Shown here one piece after another: positions 47,426 to 56,212 of a stretch of DNA of 64,000 nucleotides (position 1 is the stretch's first letter; every line of letters starts with the position of its first letter). This DNA is from Candidatus Competibacteraceae bacterium (GTDB lineage Bacteria; Pseudomonadota; Gammaproteobacteria; Competibacterales; Competibacteraceae): positions 62,001 through 126,000 of the forward strand of contig RXIV01000002.1 in NCBI GenBank assembly GCA_003989085.1. The letters are read 5' to 3'. A model generated the notes under the pieces. It was not told the origin of the DNA and did not search any database. It was given only the letters and a program-made list of their open reading frames with translations. A program made the position numbers and the translations under genes.

Positions 47426-48618
47426 AACGTATTTTGTTTGTCGACGACGAACCGCCTGTTCTGGATGGTTTGCAAAACCTGCTCCGCAAAAACCGCCGCA
47501 AATGGGAGATGAGCTTTACCGCCAGCGGCGAAGCCGCGCTGGCGTTGCTGCAAACCCAAAGCTTCGATGTACTGGTCTCCGATATGCGAATGTCCGGCGT
47601 AGATGGCGCCCAGTTGCTGCGCTACGCCAAAGAGCATCATCCCAAGACAGTGCGGATTATTTTGTCCGGCTACACGGAAATAAAAGCGGCCTTACAAGCA
47701 ATGCCGGTGGCGCACCAATTTCTCAGCAAACCCTGTGATGCGCAGGAACTGGAAAATGTAGTGGATCGGGCCTGCATGGTGCAGGCGCTGCTCGACGACA
47801 CCGATGGCAATCTGCGCCAGGTGATCGGACGAATCGACCAATTGCCGTCGATCCCCAGGGTCTACCACGCCCTGATGCAGGCTTTCGCCGAGGACAAGGC
47901 CGGAATCGACGACATTGCCCGACTGTTGAAACAGGACATGGCGATCTGCGCCAAGCTGCTGCAAGTGGTCAACTCGGCGTTTTTCCGTCTAGCGCGGCGC
48001 ATCACCAGTATTGAAGAAGCAGCGCGCTACCTGGGGTTCACCATGATTCGCAATCTGGTGTTGACGCTTGAAGTGTTTCAAAGCGCCCAGCCACTGCACG
48101 GGTTGTCGCTGGAAGCCTTGCAAGACCATGCCTTGCGGGTAGCCGCGCTGGCCCGGCGGCTATGCAGCGATAAAAGCCAGGCGGACGATGCGTTCATGGC
48201 CGGTCTGCTGCACGACATTGGCCGCCTGATCATAGCGACGGAAATGCCCGATCGGCTGAAGCAAACCCTGCAACTCGCCGCTCAGGAGCAGATCGCGCCT
48301 TATCAGGCCGAATACCAAATTCTCGGGGTGTCACACGCTGAGATCGGCGCTTATCTACTGGGGTTATGGGGGTTGCCTTATCCAATTATCGAGGCGGCCG
48401 CCAACCACCATCAGCCGCAGAGGGTGCCGCAACGCGGCTTTGACGTGCTGGCGGCGGTATATCTGGCCAACCTGCTGGTGCAGGAACTCGCCCCATACCA
48501 TCCGCCGGGCAGCCAGTCTCTCGACTGGGCTTATCTGGAATCGCTGGGCGTCACTCCGGCGCAGCTCGTCGAGTGGCGGGACTTGGCCTCGGAACAAAAC
48601 CATTCACCCAAGGAGTAA
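47422..48618 (+). CDS. Receiver-HDOD response regulator
   Basis: The 398 residues comprise a receiver (DDE at 8-10, Asp54 in VSDMRMSG, Lys108 in LSKPC) and an HDOD domain (about 130-330) with LPSIPRVYHALMQ and KLLQVVNSAFF; metal-site-like HDIGR is retained in GLLHDIGR. HDOD domains act in protein-protein signalling and usually lack phosphodiesterase activity. Overlaps the kinase gene by 4 nt; the next receiver gene follows after 6 nt. Confidence 0.9.
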   Translation: MKRILFVDDEPPVLDGLQNLLRKNRRKWEMSFTASGEAALALLQTQSFDVLVSDMRMSGVDGAQLLRYAKEHHPKTVRIILSGYTEIKAALQAMPVAHQFLSKPCDAQELENVVDRACMVQALLDDTDGNLRQVIGRIDQLPSIPRVYHALMQAFAEDKAGIDDIARLLKQDMAICAKLLQVVNSAFFRLARRITSIEEAARYLGFTMIRNLVLTLEVFQSAQPLHGLSLEALQDHALRVAALARRLCSDKSQADDAFMAGLLHDIGRLIIATEMPDRLKQTLQLAAQEQIAPYQAEYQILGVSHAEIGAYLLGLWGLPYPIIEAAANHHQPQRVPQRGFDVLAAVYLANLLVQELAPYHPPGSQSLDWAYLESLGVTPAQLVEWRDLASEQNHSPKE

Positions 48619-48624
48619 GCAACC

Positions 48625-49770
48625 GTGAATCAGGATCGCCCGCATATCCTGTGCGTGGATGACGAACCCAGAGTGCTGGAAGGACTGAAACTGCATTTGC
48701 ACCGCCATTATGAGGTGCACACCGCCGCTGGTGGTCCCCAGGCTCTGGAACTGATCCAGAACGAGGAGCGGTCGTTTGCAGTGGTGCTGTCGGATATGCG
48801 GATGCCGGAGATGGACGGCGCTGCGTTCCTCAGCCAGGTGCGGCAACGGCTTCCCGATACGGTGCGGATGCTGCTGACCGGACAAGCGGATATTGAATCA
48901 ACCATTGCCGCCGTCAACGAAGGCCAGATCTTCCGGTTTTTGACCAAGCCCTGTCCGCCTAAAACCTTGCTGGCCGCCTTTGAAGCGGCTACTGAGCAGC
49001 ATCGGCTCATCACGGCAGAACGGGTGCTGCTGGAACAGACCCTGCGTGGGACGATCAAGACGTTGACCGACATTCTGGCGCTGGCCAACCCGACCGCTTT
49101 TGGTCGCGCCAACCGCATCCGCCGCCATGCTACCGACTTGGCTAAACAACTCGGCATTGGACAGGACTGGTGGCAACTGGACGTGGCGGCGATGCTGTCG
49201 CAACTGAGCTGTATCACCCTGCCGCCGGACACGCTGGACAAGCTGTATCAAGGCGGAGTGCTCAGCGAGGCGGAACAGGCCATGGTGAAGCGGTTGCCCG
49301 CGATGACTTCCCAGTTACTCAGCGGCATTCCCCGGCTGGATCCGGTCATCGCCATCCTCAACCATCAGGATTCACCCTATCAATTTGATTCGAAAGCACT
49401 CGATTGGCCGCGCCTCGGCGGACACATCCTGCATATCGCCGGCGATTTCGACACGCTAATCAACCACGGTTACTCGGCGGAGACAACGCTCAACATCCTG
49501 CAGACCCGAATCGGACAGTATGACCCGACCATGCTGGCCGCTTTTGCCATCATCCGTAATCCCAATACGGCGCGGCGTAATGCGATCAAGGAAATTTCGA
49601 TTCTGACGCTGAAACCGGGAATGGTGTTGGCCGAGGATATTCGCAGTGCAGGCGGAGCCTTGTTAAGCGCCCGCGGCCATGAAATCACCGACAGCTTTCT
49701 GACGCGGCTCTATAACTTCCAGGCCAGCTTGCAGAAATCGACGGTGAAGGTGCTAAGCCCGTCGGAATAG
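48625..49770 (+). CDS. Receiver-degenerate HD response regulator
   Basis: The 381 residues comprise a receiver (DDE at 12-14, Asp57 in LSDMRMPEMDG, Lys111 in LTKPC) followed by a helical region arranged like HD-GYP proteins (RIRRHATDLAKQLGI ... LPPDTLDKLYQGG ... GIPRLDPVIAILNHQ). The catalytic HD pair is replaced (AAMLSQLS where LHDIGK is usual) and there is no GYP. It therefore should not degrade cyclic di-GMP, though it may still bind a partner. Last gene of the operon. Confidence 0.85.
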   Translation: MNQDRPHILCVDDEPRVLEGLKLHLHRHYEVHTAAGGPQALELIQNEERSFAVVLSDMRMPEMDGAAFLSQVRQRLPDTVRMLLTGQADIESTIAAVNEGQIFRFLTKPCPPKTLLAAFEAATEQHRLITAERVLLEQTLRGTIKTLTDILALANPTAFGRANRIRRHATDLAKQLGIGQDWWQLDVAAMLSQLSCITLPPDTLDKLYQGGVLSEAEQAMVKRLPAMTSQLLSGIPRLDPVIAILNHQDSPYQFDSKALDWPRLGGHILHIAGDFDTLINHGYSAETTLNILQTRIGQYDPTMLAAFAIIRNPNTARRNAIKEISILTLKPGMVLAEDIRSAGGALLSARGHEITDSFLTRLYNFQASLQKSTVKVLSPSE

Positions 49771-49779
49771 CGCCACTGT

Positions 49780-50124
49780 TCAGTACGGCGGTGGATTGTT
49801 GTAGTAGCGAGGAGGTGGCCGGTTGTAGTAACCATCGTCGTAATTGTAGTAGCGGGGTGGCTGCCCCTCGTAATACCTGAGTTGCTGTTCCTGATAATCC
49901 ATCTGGTTGCCGATAGCCCCACCGATCAACGCCCCGCCCAAGGCGCCGGTGACGGCCCCGCCGGTCGGATCAATGGCATGGCCGATCGCAGCGCCGGCTG
50001 CTGCGCCCATCAGCGCGTTGCCGGTGGTGTAGTAGTTGGGCGGAGCGCCGGGTGGCGGCGGAGCGCAGGCAGTAGTCAAACCCAGCAGCGCGGCCAGAAT
50101 CGTGAGGTTGAGCGGCGTTCGCAT
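49780..50124 (-). CDS. Glycine-zipper lipoprotein
   Basis: From the ATG at 50124 the product has 114 residues. A lipoprotein signal with the lipobox LTTAC (Cys near residue 20) is followed by a Pro-rich stretch, then a glycine zipper (ALMGAAAGAAIGHAIDPTGG ... GGALIGGAIG) that spans or packs in a membrane. The tail is Tyr/Pro/Asn-rich with two PPRYYN units. It is probably outer-membrane bound. The longer frame to 50379 precedes the signal and is rejected. Convergent with the signalling operon, 9 nt apart. Confidence 0.85.
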   Translation of the reverse strand: MRTPLNLTILAALLGLTTACAPPPPGAPPNYYTTGNALMGAAAGAAIGHAIDPTGGAVTGALGGALIGGAIGNQMDYQEQQLRYYEGQPPRYYNYDDGYYNRPPPRYYNNPPPY

Positions 50125-50339
50125 GAGCGTTCTCCGAGATGATTGCCAACGGTTGGAATTAAAAAAGATGACGGCGGGATCCTCGCGCAGGATGCGCTGT
50201 AGCAGCGCCGTCAACAAGACCCACTTACACCCCCACAGGTTGCCATGCACTATCCCGCTCACCGGGTGAATGCGGCCTGAATCGGCGGGATGCCGCACTT
50301 TGGGGAGTGGGAGCGGAATTATTCTATTAACACCCCACC

Positions 50340-51251
50340 TCAGGGTGAAAGCGGCGTCCGGCGCGGCAGTGTCGGCCACTGTTCCGGCGGTTCGAGGCGG
50401 GCGGCGGCGATTCGCGCCAGCAGCGTTTCGCCATGATGCTGGCGCGTAGTGGGCGGCAAGCCGGGTATACGTTGCAGTTCGGCCACGGTCTCCGGTAGCC
50501 GCCGAGCCAGTTCCACCAAGGCCGAGTCGCCGAGAATCCAGCGTCGGGGCCGGTCATGGGCGATAGCTTGTTCTTCACGCCAGGCCGCCAGCGACCGCAA
50601 GACCGACAACTGGACTCCACGCAACCGCTGGTGATTGCGAACCCGCCGCCAAGTCTCCAACGGTTGGGGCCGATAGCGGTCGGGATCGGCCAATGCGGCC
50701 AGATCCTCAGTCAGCGCCACCGGCCAGCCGAGTTCCGCCAGCGCCGCCTGTTGCCGCCGGTACAGTTCCGGCAGGTAGCGCACATCGTCTGCCGCATAAA
50801 CCAGCCATTCGGGAACCAGTGGCCGGCGCTGCCAGTCAGCCCGGGTGTGGGTCTTGTCCAGGTCTACGCCAAGCACCTGCTGCACCAGCGCCGCGTAGCC
50901 GATCTGCTGGCCTTGGCCCAAGGTCATCGCCGCCCGCTGGGTGTCGAAGATCGGCGTGGGAACCGCCCCGCGCAGGTGAAAAAAGATTTCCAAATCCTGA
51001 TAGGCGGCATGCAGGACTTTGGTGATGGCTGGGTCGTAGAGCAAGTCCAGCAACGGATTCAGCGACGGTAACGCCAGGGGATCAATACAGGCGATGCGCC
51101 CCTCAGGGCCGGCAATCTGAATCAGGCATAGCTGGGGGTAATAGGTGCGCTCGCGGATAAATTCGGTATCCAGCGCCAGCCAGGCCGCCCCACGCAATTC
51201 GGCGCAGAAACTGGCTAATGCTGGCTGATCAGCAAGGTACAGATCCGTCAT
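50340..51251 (-). CDS. rnd: Ribonuclease D (short form)
   Basis: A 3'-5' exoribonuclease for tRNA end trimming. The 303 residues hold the DEDDy core: LALDTEFIRE (about 31-40), HAAYQDLEIFF, and YAADDVRYL with the catalytic Tyr/Asp; an HRDC domain follows (about 208-285). E. coli RNase D is about 375 residues and ends with a second HRDC-like domain, which is missing here. There are no signs of frameshift at the end, so this looks like a short natural form. Confidence 0.88.
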   Translation of the reverse strand: MTDLYLADQPALASFCAELRGAAWLALDTEFIRERTYYPQLCLIQIAGPEGRIACIDPLALPSLNPLLDLLYDPAITKVLHAAYQDLEIFFHLRGAVPTPIFDTQRAAMTLGQGQQIGYAALVQQVLGVDLDKTHTRADWQRRPLVPEWLVYAADDVRYLPELYRRQQAALAELGWPVALTEDLAALADPDRYRPQPLETWRRVRNHQRLRGVQLSVLRSLAAWREEQAIAHDRPRRWILGDSALVELARRLPETVAELQRIPGLPPTTRQHHGETLLARIAAARLEPPEQWPTLPRRTPLSP

Positions 51252-51357
51252 ATCGAAGCCATCATGTCAGGTTTCCAGCGGCGAAGCGCAGCGAATGGGT
51301 AAGGATGGGTATAATAGCCTCTCCCAACCGCCTGGTCTCCCAACCGCCGCCCCGCTC

Positions 51358-52500
51358 ATGAACCTGATCCTCGGCGTTGACGCCATTGTCCCCCCACTCA
51401 CCGGCATCGGCCATTACGCCCTGCACTTGGCGCGGGGTCTGCACTGCCGCACCGATATTGCTGATCTGCGCTACTTTGCGGGCTGGCGCTGGCTAGCCGA
51501 TCCAGAACAAGCGTTGGCCGCCAACCAAGTGCTGGCCGTCGCTCAGCGCCGCATTCCGTTCAAAAGTCTGGCCTTTAAGCTATATCAACTGGCTCGCGAC
51601 GCAGCATTCCGCTGGCAAAGCCGCTCGCTGCACGGCTACTTATTTCACGCACCTAACTATATTCTGCCCACTTTTGCCGATCCTGGGATCGCTACAATTC
51701 ACGACCTGTCCCACCTGCGCTACCCACAATTCCATCCCCGCGAGCGCATTGCCTACCTGGAGCGCCGCTTGCCGGACACCTTGCGCCGGGCTGGTGGCCT
51801 GATCAGCGACTCCGCATTCATCCGGCAGGAGATCATCACCCTGCTGGGGGTTGCTCCGCACCGGATTCATGTCGTGCCACTGGGCGTTGATCCGGTTTTT
51901 CACCCCCGGTCAACTGTTGAAGTTCGTCCAGTTCTCGACCGCTACCGGCTGGCCGACGTTCCTTACCTTCTGGTGGTGGCGACCCTCGAACCGCGCAAGA
52001 ATCTGGCCTGCACGGTCGCCGCCTACGCCCGGTTGCCCGCTGCGCTTCGACAACGATACCCGTTGGCGCTGGCCGGAGCGCCCGGCTGGCTGAGCGAGGA
52101 TCTGGAACGCGCCATTGCACCGCTGGAGCGCACCGGTCAGGTCCGCCGGCTTGGCTACATTCCGCAGGATGATCTACCCATGATCTATGCTGGCGCTTTT
52201 GCTTTCGCTTATCCGTCGCTCTACGAAGGCTTTGGCCTACCGGTGCTGGAGGCGCTGGCCAGCGGCATTCCAACCTTGATCTCGGATCGCGCCTCATTGC
52301 CTGAAGTGGCGGGCGATGCCGCCCTGTATGTTGATCCTGAAGACGTGGACGATTTGAGCGCCGGGCTGGAGCGACTGCTGAGCGATGACGCTTGGCGGGC
52401 GACGGCAGTGGCCGCTGGGTTGCAACAGGCCGGGCGTTTTTCCTGGGAACGCTGCATTGACCAGACCGTAGCGGCATACCGGGCGGCTCTGGATGCGTAG
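51358..52500 (+). CDS. Glycosyltransferase family 4
   Basis: From the ATG at 51358 (MNLILGVDAIVPPLTGIGHY) the protein has about 380 residues; the frame to 51295 adds 21 unlikely ones. GT-B fold features include HVVPLGVDP, LLVVATLEPRKN, and the donor-binding EX7E: YPSLYEGFGLPVLEALASG. It transfers a sugar, often mannose, from a nucleotide donor in the cytosol. First gene of the polysaccharide cluster; its stop overlaps the next gene. Confidence 0.88.
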   Translation: MNLILGVDAIVPPLTGIGHYALHLARGLHCRTDIADLRYFAGWRWLADPEQALAANQVLAVAQRRIPFKSLAFKLYQLARDAAFRWQSRSLHGYLFHAPNYILPTFADPGIATIHDLSHLRYPQFHPRERIAYLERRLPDTLRRAGGLISDSAFIRQEIITLLGVAPHRIHVVPLGVDPVFHPRSTVEVRPVLDRYRLADVPYLLVVATLEPRKNLACTVAAYARLPAALRQRYPLALAGAPGWLSEDLERAIAPLERTGQVRRLGYIPQDDLPMIYAGAFAFAYPSLYEGFGLPVLEALASGIPTLISDRASLPEVAGDAALYVDPEDVDDLSAGLERLLSDDAWRATAVAAGLQQAGRFSWERCIDQTVAAYRAALDA

Positions 52501-53224
52501 TCGATCGCTGGTCACTCCTTCTCGCTCCTCAATCATTTTGATCCCGGCTCATAATGAACAAGCGACGGTCGGCGAGGTGGTGCGGCGGATTCGCCAAACC
52601 GGAAACTGGCCGGTGGCGGTCATTGACGATTGCAGCACCGACCAAACCGCAACGGTCGCCCGCGCCGCCGGCGCTATCGTGCTGCCTTTACCAATTCAGT
52701 TAGGCGCATGGGGCGCAACTCAGACCGGTTTGCGCTACGCCCTGGCCTGCGGCTACCCTACCGCCATCACCCTCGATGCCGATGGTCAGCATGATCCTTC
52801 CAGCATCCCCGATCTGCTGGCCCCGCTTGCCGCCGGTCGGGCCGATGTCGTCATCGGCGCTTTCCCGGAACGCGCCAGCCGCAATCTGCGATGGGCCTGG
52901 GCTTACTTCCGGCTGCTGACCGGGCTGCGGATTGAGGATATCACCTCTGGGTTCCGCGCCTATGGTGCTGCCGCCATTAGTATTCTTGCTTCCCGCGAAG
53001 CCAGTCTGCTGGATTATCAGGATGTAGGCGTCCTGCTGATTCTGCGCCGCAAGGGTCTGCGGCTGGCGGAGGCGCCCGTCGCCATGAATCCCCGCACTAC
53101 GGGTCGCTCGCGGATTTTCTATTCCTGGTGGGCGGTCAGCCGCTTTCTGCTGCAAACCAGCGTACTCGGCATTGCCCGCATCGGTTTCACCCACCCACTG
53201 GCGCATACTGACGATCCGGACTGA
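52493..53224 (+). CDS. Glycosyltransferase family 2 (polyprenol-phosphate sugar transferase-like)
   Basis: The 243 residues show a GT-A fold: ILIPAHNEQATVGEVVRRI, VIDDCSTDQT, and the DXD-like ITLDADGQHDP. No C-terminal membrane pair is present. The body resembles DPM1-type enzymes, which charge a lipid carrier. It overlaps the preceding gene by 8 nt and precedes a DUF2304 protein, a pairing common in O-antigen loci. Confidence 0.85.
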   Translation: MRSRSLVTPSRSSIILIPAHNEQATVGEVVRRIRQTGNWPVAVIDDCSTDQTATVARAAGAIVLPLPIQLGAWGATQTGLRYALACGYPTAITLDADGQHDPSSIPDLLAPLAAGRADVVIGAFPERASRNLRWAWAYFRLLTGLRIEDITSGFRAYGAAAISILASREASLLDYQDVGVLLILRRKGLRLAEAPVAMNPRTTGRSRIFYSWWAVSRFLLQTSVLGIARIGFTHPLAHTDDPD

Positions 53225-53239
53225 CTCCAAAACTACGCC

Positions 53240-53614
53240 ATGACCTATCAGATCACTTCCGCCCTGCTGGGGCTGACCATCGCCTTTGGCATTCTGTTTC
53301 TGGTGCGCCGCGACCATCTGCACGGTCCTTACGCCGTCTGGTGGCTGGGTGTAGCGGTTATCGCGATGCTGTTGGGGCTGTTTCCGCAAATTACCAACTG
53401 GCTGGCGATTCGCACTGGCATCGGGTATCCGCCGATTCTAGCCATCGTACTGGGCTTTGGCCTGCTGTTGATCAAGATGTTGACCATGGATCTGGAACGC
53501 TCCCGCCAAGAGCGGCAAATTCGCCGGCTGGCGCAACGGCTGGCCCTGCTGGAAGCGCAACCCCCCCAGTCTGATCTTGACCAAAGCGTTTCTCCGCCTG
53601 ATCCGCCAGCCTGA
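53240..53614 (+). CDS. DUF2304 membrane protein
   Basis: The 124 residues have three membrane segments (about 4-22, 34-52, 66-83) and a basic coiled-coil tail (LERSRQERQIRRLAQRL). DUF2304 proteins routinely follow a DPM1-like glycosyltransferase gene, as here, 16 nt after it. The biochemical role is unknown. Confidence 0.85.
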   Translation: MTYQITSALLGLTIAFGILFLVRRDHLHGPYAVWWLGVAVIAMLLGLFPQITNWLAIRTGIGYPPILAIVLGFGLLLIKMLTMDLERSRQERQIRRLAQRLALLEAQPPQSDLDQSVSPPDPPA

Positions 53615-53625
53615 GTCAGCCAGCA

Positions 53626-54807
53626 ATGCGCGTTCTTCACCTCGGCAAATTCTTTCCACCGTTTGCCGGCGGGATGGAATCCTTTCTCGCGGACCTGCTC
53701 GCCACTCTGCCCACCAAGGGCGTGACCACGGCGGCGCTGGTCCATGACCATCGTCCCGGTCAGCGCGGCCAATGGCCGAAACCCTCTGAGCTACCCCTGG
53801 TTTACCGCGTTCCCTGCTATGGCCGGTTGCTTTACGCGCCGCTCAGTCCGGCGTTTCCATTCTGGCTGAACCGAGCCATCCACGAGTTTCAGCCCGATCT
53901 GCTGCACCTGCATTTGCCTAATCCCTCGGCATTCTGGGCGCTGGCATTACCCGCCGCCCGCCGCTTGCCCTGGGTAATCCAGTGGCAGGCCGATGTGGTC
54001 GCAACACCGCTGGATCGCTGGCTGGGTCGGGCCTACCGGCTGTACCGGCCACTGGAACAACGGCTGCTGGCCGCCAGTCAAGCAGTGATCGTCGCTTCGC
54101 CACCCTATCTGGACGCCAGCGCCGCCCTGACCCGGTGGCGGGACCGCTGCCACATCATTCCGTTGGGCATTGATCCCGCACGGATTCCTGTTCCTGAACC
54201 GCCTGCGCGGCAACGGGCCGAGGCGTGGTGGGGACAAACCGGTTTCCGCATCCTGGCTATCGGCCGATTAACTTATTACAAGGGCCACGATGTGCTGGTG
54301 CGCGCAGTGACGGAACTCACCAACAGCCGGACACTGATCGTGGGAACCGGCGACCGCCAAACGCAACTGGCGACGCTGATTCAAACCCTGGGATTGGATG
54401 GACGGGTAGTGTTGCCCGGCTTTCAACCTGACGCCGATCTCAACGCCCTGCTGGCTACTTGCGATGTCTTATGCCTGCCATCGCTGGATCGGGCTGAAGC
54501 CTTTGGTCTTGTGCTGCTGGAGGCGATGCGTTTCGGCAAACCGGTGGTTGTCAGCGACATTTCGGGTTCCGGCGCGGGCTGGGTGACGCAGCAGGCCGGT
54601 CATGGCCGGCTGACGCCGCCGGGAGATACCGGAGCGCTGGCGGCGGCGCTGCGGGCATTACGAGACGACCCAGCGCAACGGGCGGCGCTGGGCCTGTCTG
54701 GAAAAACCGCGCTACGGGAGCAGTTCGGGATCGGGCGAGTCGCCGAAGCCACTGTGAAATTATACCAGCAGATATTAAGCGGCTATCAAACCGCCAGGCT
54801 GGACTGA
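53626..54807 (+). CDS. Glycosyltransferase family 4
   Basis: The 393-residue GT-B protein starts MRVLHLGKFFPPFAGGMESF (acceptor-side glycine loop). It continues with HIIPLGIDP, ILAIGRLTYYKGHDVLV, and the donor EX7E LDRAEAFGLVLLEAMRFGKP. Its last 22 nt overlap the end of the convergent polytopic gene at 54786. Substrate unknown. Confidence 0.88.
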   Translation: MRVLHLGKFFPPFAGGMESFLADLLATLPTKGVTTAALVHDHRPGQRGQWPKPSELPLVYRVPCYGRLLYAPLSPAFPFWLNRAIHEFQPDLLHLHLPNPSAFWALALPAARRLPWVIQWQADVVATPLDRWLGRAYRLYRPLEQRLLAASQAVIVASPPYLDASAALTRWRDRCHIIPLGIDPARIPVPEPPARQRAEAWWGQTGFRILAIGRLTYYKGHDVLVRAVTELTNSRTLIVGTGDRQTQLATLIQTLGLDGRVVLPGFQPDADLNALLATCDVLCLPSLDRAEAFGLVLLEAMRFGKPVVVSDISGSGAGWVTQQAGHGRLTPPGDTGALAAALRALRDDPAQRAALGLSGKTALREQFGIGRVAEATVKLYQQILSGYQTARLD

Positions 54808-56204
54808 TCCGACTGACGCGGTGGAACAAACACCGTCAGCATCCAAAATAAGATGGCCGGGACAAAATGCAGCATGATCCGATTCAGACTGGTGAAATCT
54901 TTCGCCCATTGACCGGCGGCAGTAAAAAAAAACAGAATAAAGAACGCTAGCAACAGTAATGTCACCAATAAAGTGGTCGTTGGCAAATCGGGTCTTTCCG
55001 CATGGCGGATTTGCCATAGAGCCAGCAAAAATACTATCGGAACCAGATAAAACAGCAAATGCCAGTTATCCAGAACAAACCCACTGTCGACGATGGCTTG
55101 CCAACTATTCCAGTAAACCAGCGGGAACTCGCCAAGGCCGGGAATCTTAATCAGGCTCGTAGTAATCTGTAAATCGCCAAGGCCGGGAATAGATGCACTC
55201 CAACCGCCTGCTGAGAATAATGCGATGATCGCAATAACAGCGATCCCGGTTAATCCAATGAAATGCCGTTTCGGTAGCCATGCAGCTAATGCGGCGATCA
55301 GTAATAACAAGGCCCATACCGTGCCTTCCAGTTTAATCGTCGGGCAAAATAACCCCAGACTCAGCGCCAGAATGCCCTGCTGGTAATCCCGAAAACGTAT
55401 CCAGTGCATCAAACTGATCGCCGCCAGCCCAAAGACCGTCGCCAGCCATAAATCAGCATAACCGGCCAAGGCAATATGGGCATCTAGCAAGGGCAGCGAT
55501 AACAACAGCCAGGTAAAAATCAAGGCAGTCAGCGCAGTAGCGCCCCAGAGCCGCGCCTGACCGTAAAAACCAAATGCCAGCGCCAATCCGCATCCCCACC
55601 ACGCGAGATTAACCGTCGCCTCATGCCATTGCCCTGCAGCTAAAGCCGACCATAGTGCAATCAAGGATACTGTGAGCGGGTAGCGCCAGGCTTCAATGTG
55701 ATAAGTCATTCCCGTCGTATCCGCCAGCCAGGCTTGAGCATCGCTAAAAGGAACCAGTCGTTTCCATTCCAGCCAAGCCTGTGGGCGCACCATCCAGGTA
55801 CTCCAAGCATCCCAGGGATACAGCGGCAACCAGATCACTTCCAGTACCAGATTGAGTAATCGCACTGCCAGCCAGATTAAGAGTAAAACCCACAGCACTC
55901 GTGCCCAGAATGACTGGGATTTTTCCGTAGTCTGATTAAGACATGGCCACCGCAAAAAATGCTGCCTGCGCCACAAAATCAAGCCGGTCGTCATACCTAG
56001 AACTATTACCGGCAAGCTAAAAGTCATGGGAATCATTAACCAGTCCATTAGCCGCAATAATATCGTTGTTGCTAATAGTCCCAATAGATAGCCATAGCCA
56101 AGCGCCATTGAATAAAAACCAGCGCCAGTCCGGCTAATCGGGTATGCCCATAGCCATAGTGTCCCACACCACCAAGGCAACAGTAGCGCTAATCCTGTAT
56201 TCAT
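54786..56204 (-). CDS. Polytopic membrane protein, possible GT-C glycosyltransferase
   Basis: About 472 residues from the ATG at 56204 (the frame to 56291 runs inside the next gene). It has 12 or more membrane segments. The first large loop has LYPWDAWSTWMVRPQAWLEW, like the Trp/Asp-rich loop of GT-C enzymes that use lipid-linked sugars. I do not recognise a named family. A 17-bp direct repeat inside codes IPGLGD and IPGLGE 15 codons apart. It starts 9 nt after the upstream unknown gene, so both may form one complex. Confidence 0.65.
   Translation of the reverse strand: MNTGLALLLPWWCGTLWLWAYPISRTGAGFYSMALGYGYLLGLLATTILLRLMDWLMIPMTFSLPVIVLGMTTGLILWRRQHFLRWPCLNQTTEKSQSFWARVLWVLLLIWLAVRLLNLVLEVIWLPLYPWDAWSTWMVRPQAWLEWKRLVPFSDAQAWLADTTGMTYHIEAWRYPLTVSLIALWSALAAGQWHEATVNLAWWGCGLALAFGFYGQARLWGATALTALIFTWLLLSLPLLDAHIALAGYADLWLATVFGLAAISLMHWIRFRDYQQGILALSLGLFCPTIKLEGTVWALLLLIAALAAWLPKRHFIGLTGIAVIAIIALFSAGGWSASIPGLGDLQITTSLIKIPGLGEFPLVYWNSWQAIVDSGFVLDNWHLLFYLVPIVFLLALWQIRHAERPDLPTTTLLVTLLLLAFFILFFFTAAGQWAKDFTSLNRIMLHFVPAILFWMLTVFVPPRQSDQSSLAV
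55129..55190. repeat. 17-bp direct repeat within the polytopic gene
   Basis: TCGCCAAGGCCGGGAAT occurs at 55129-55145 and again at 55174-55190, exactly 45 bp apart, so the frame is kept. It encodes IPGLGD and IPGLGE. This looks like a small internal duplication. Confidence 0.75.
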
Positions 56205-56212
56205 CACGATGT

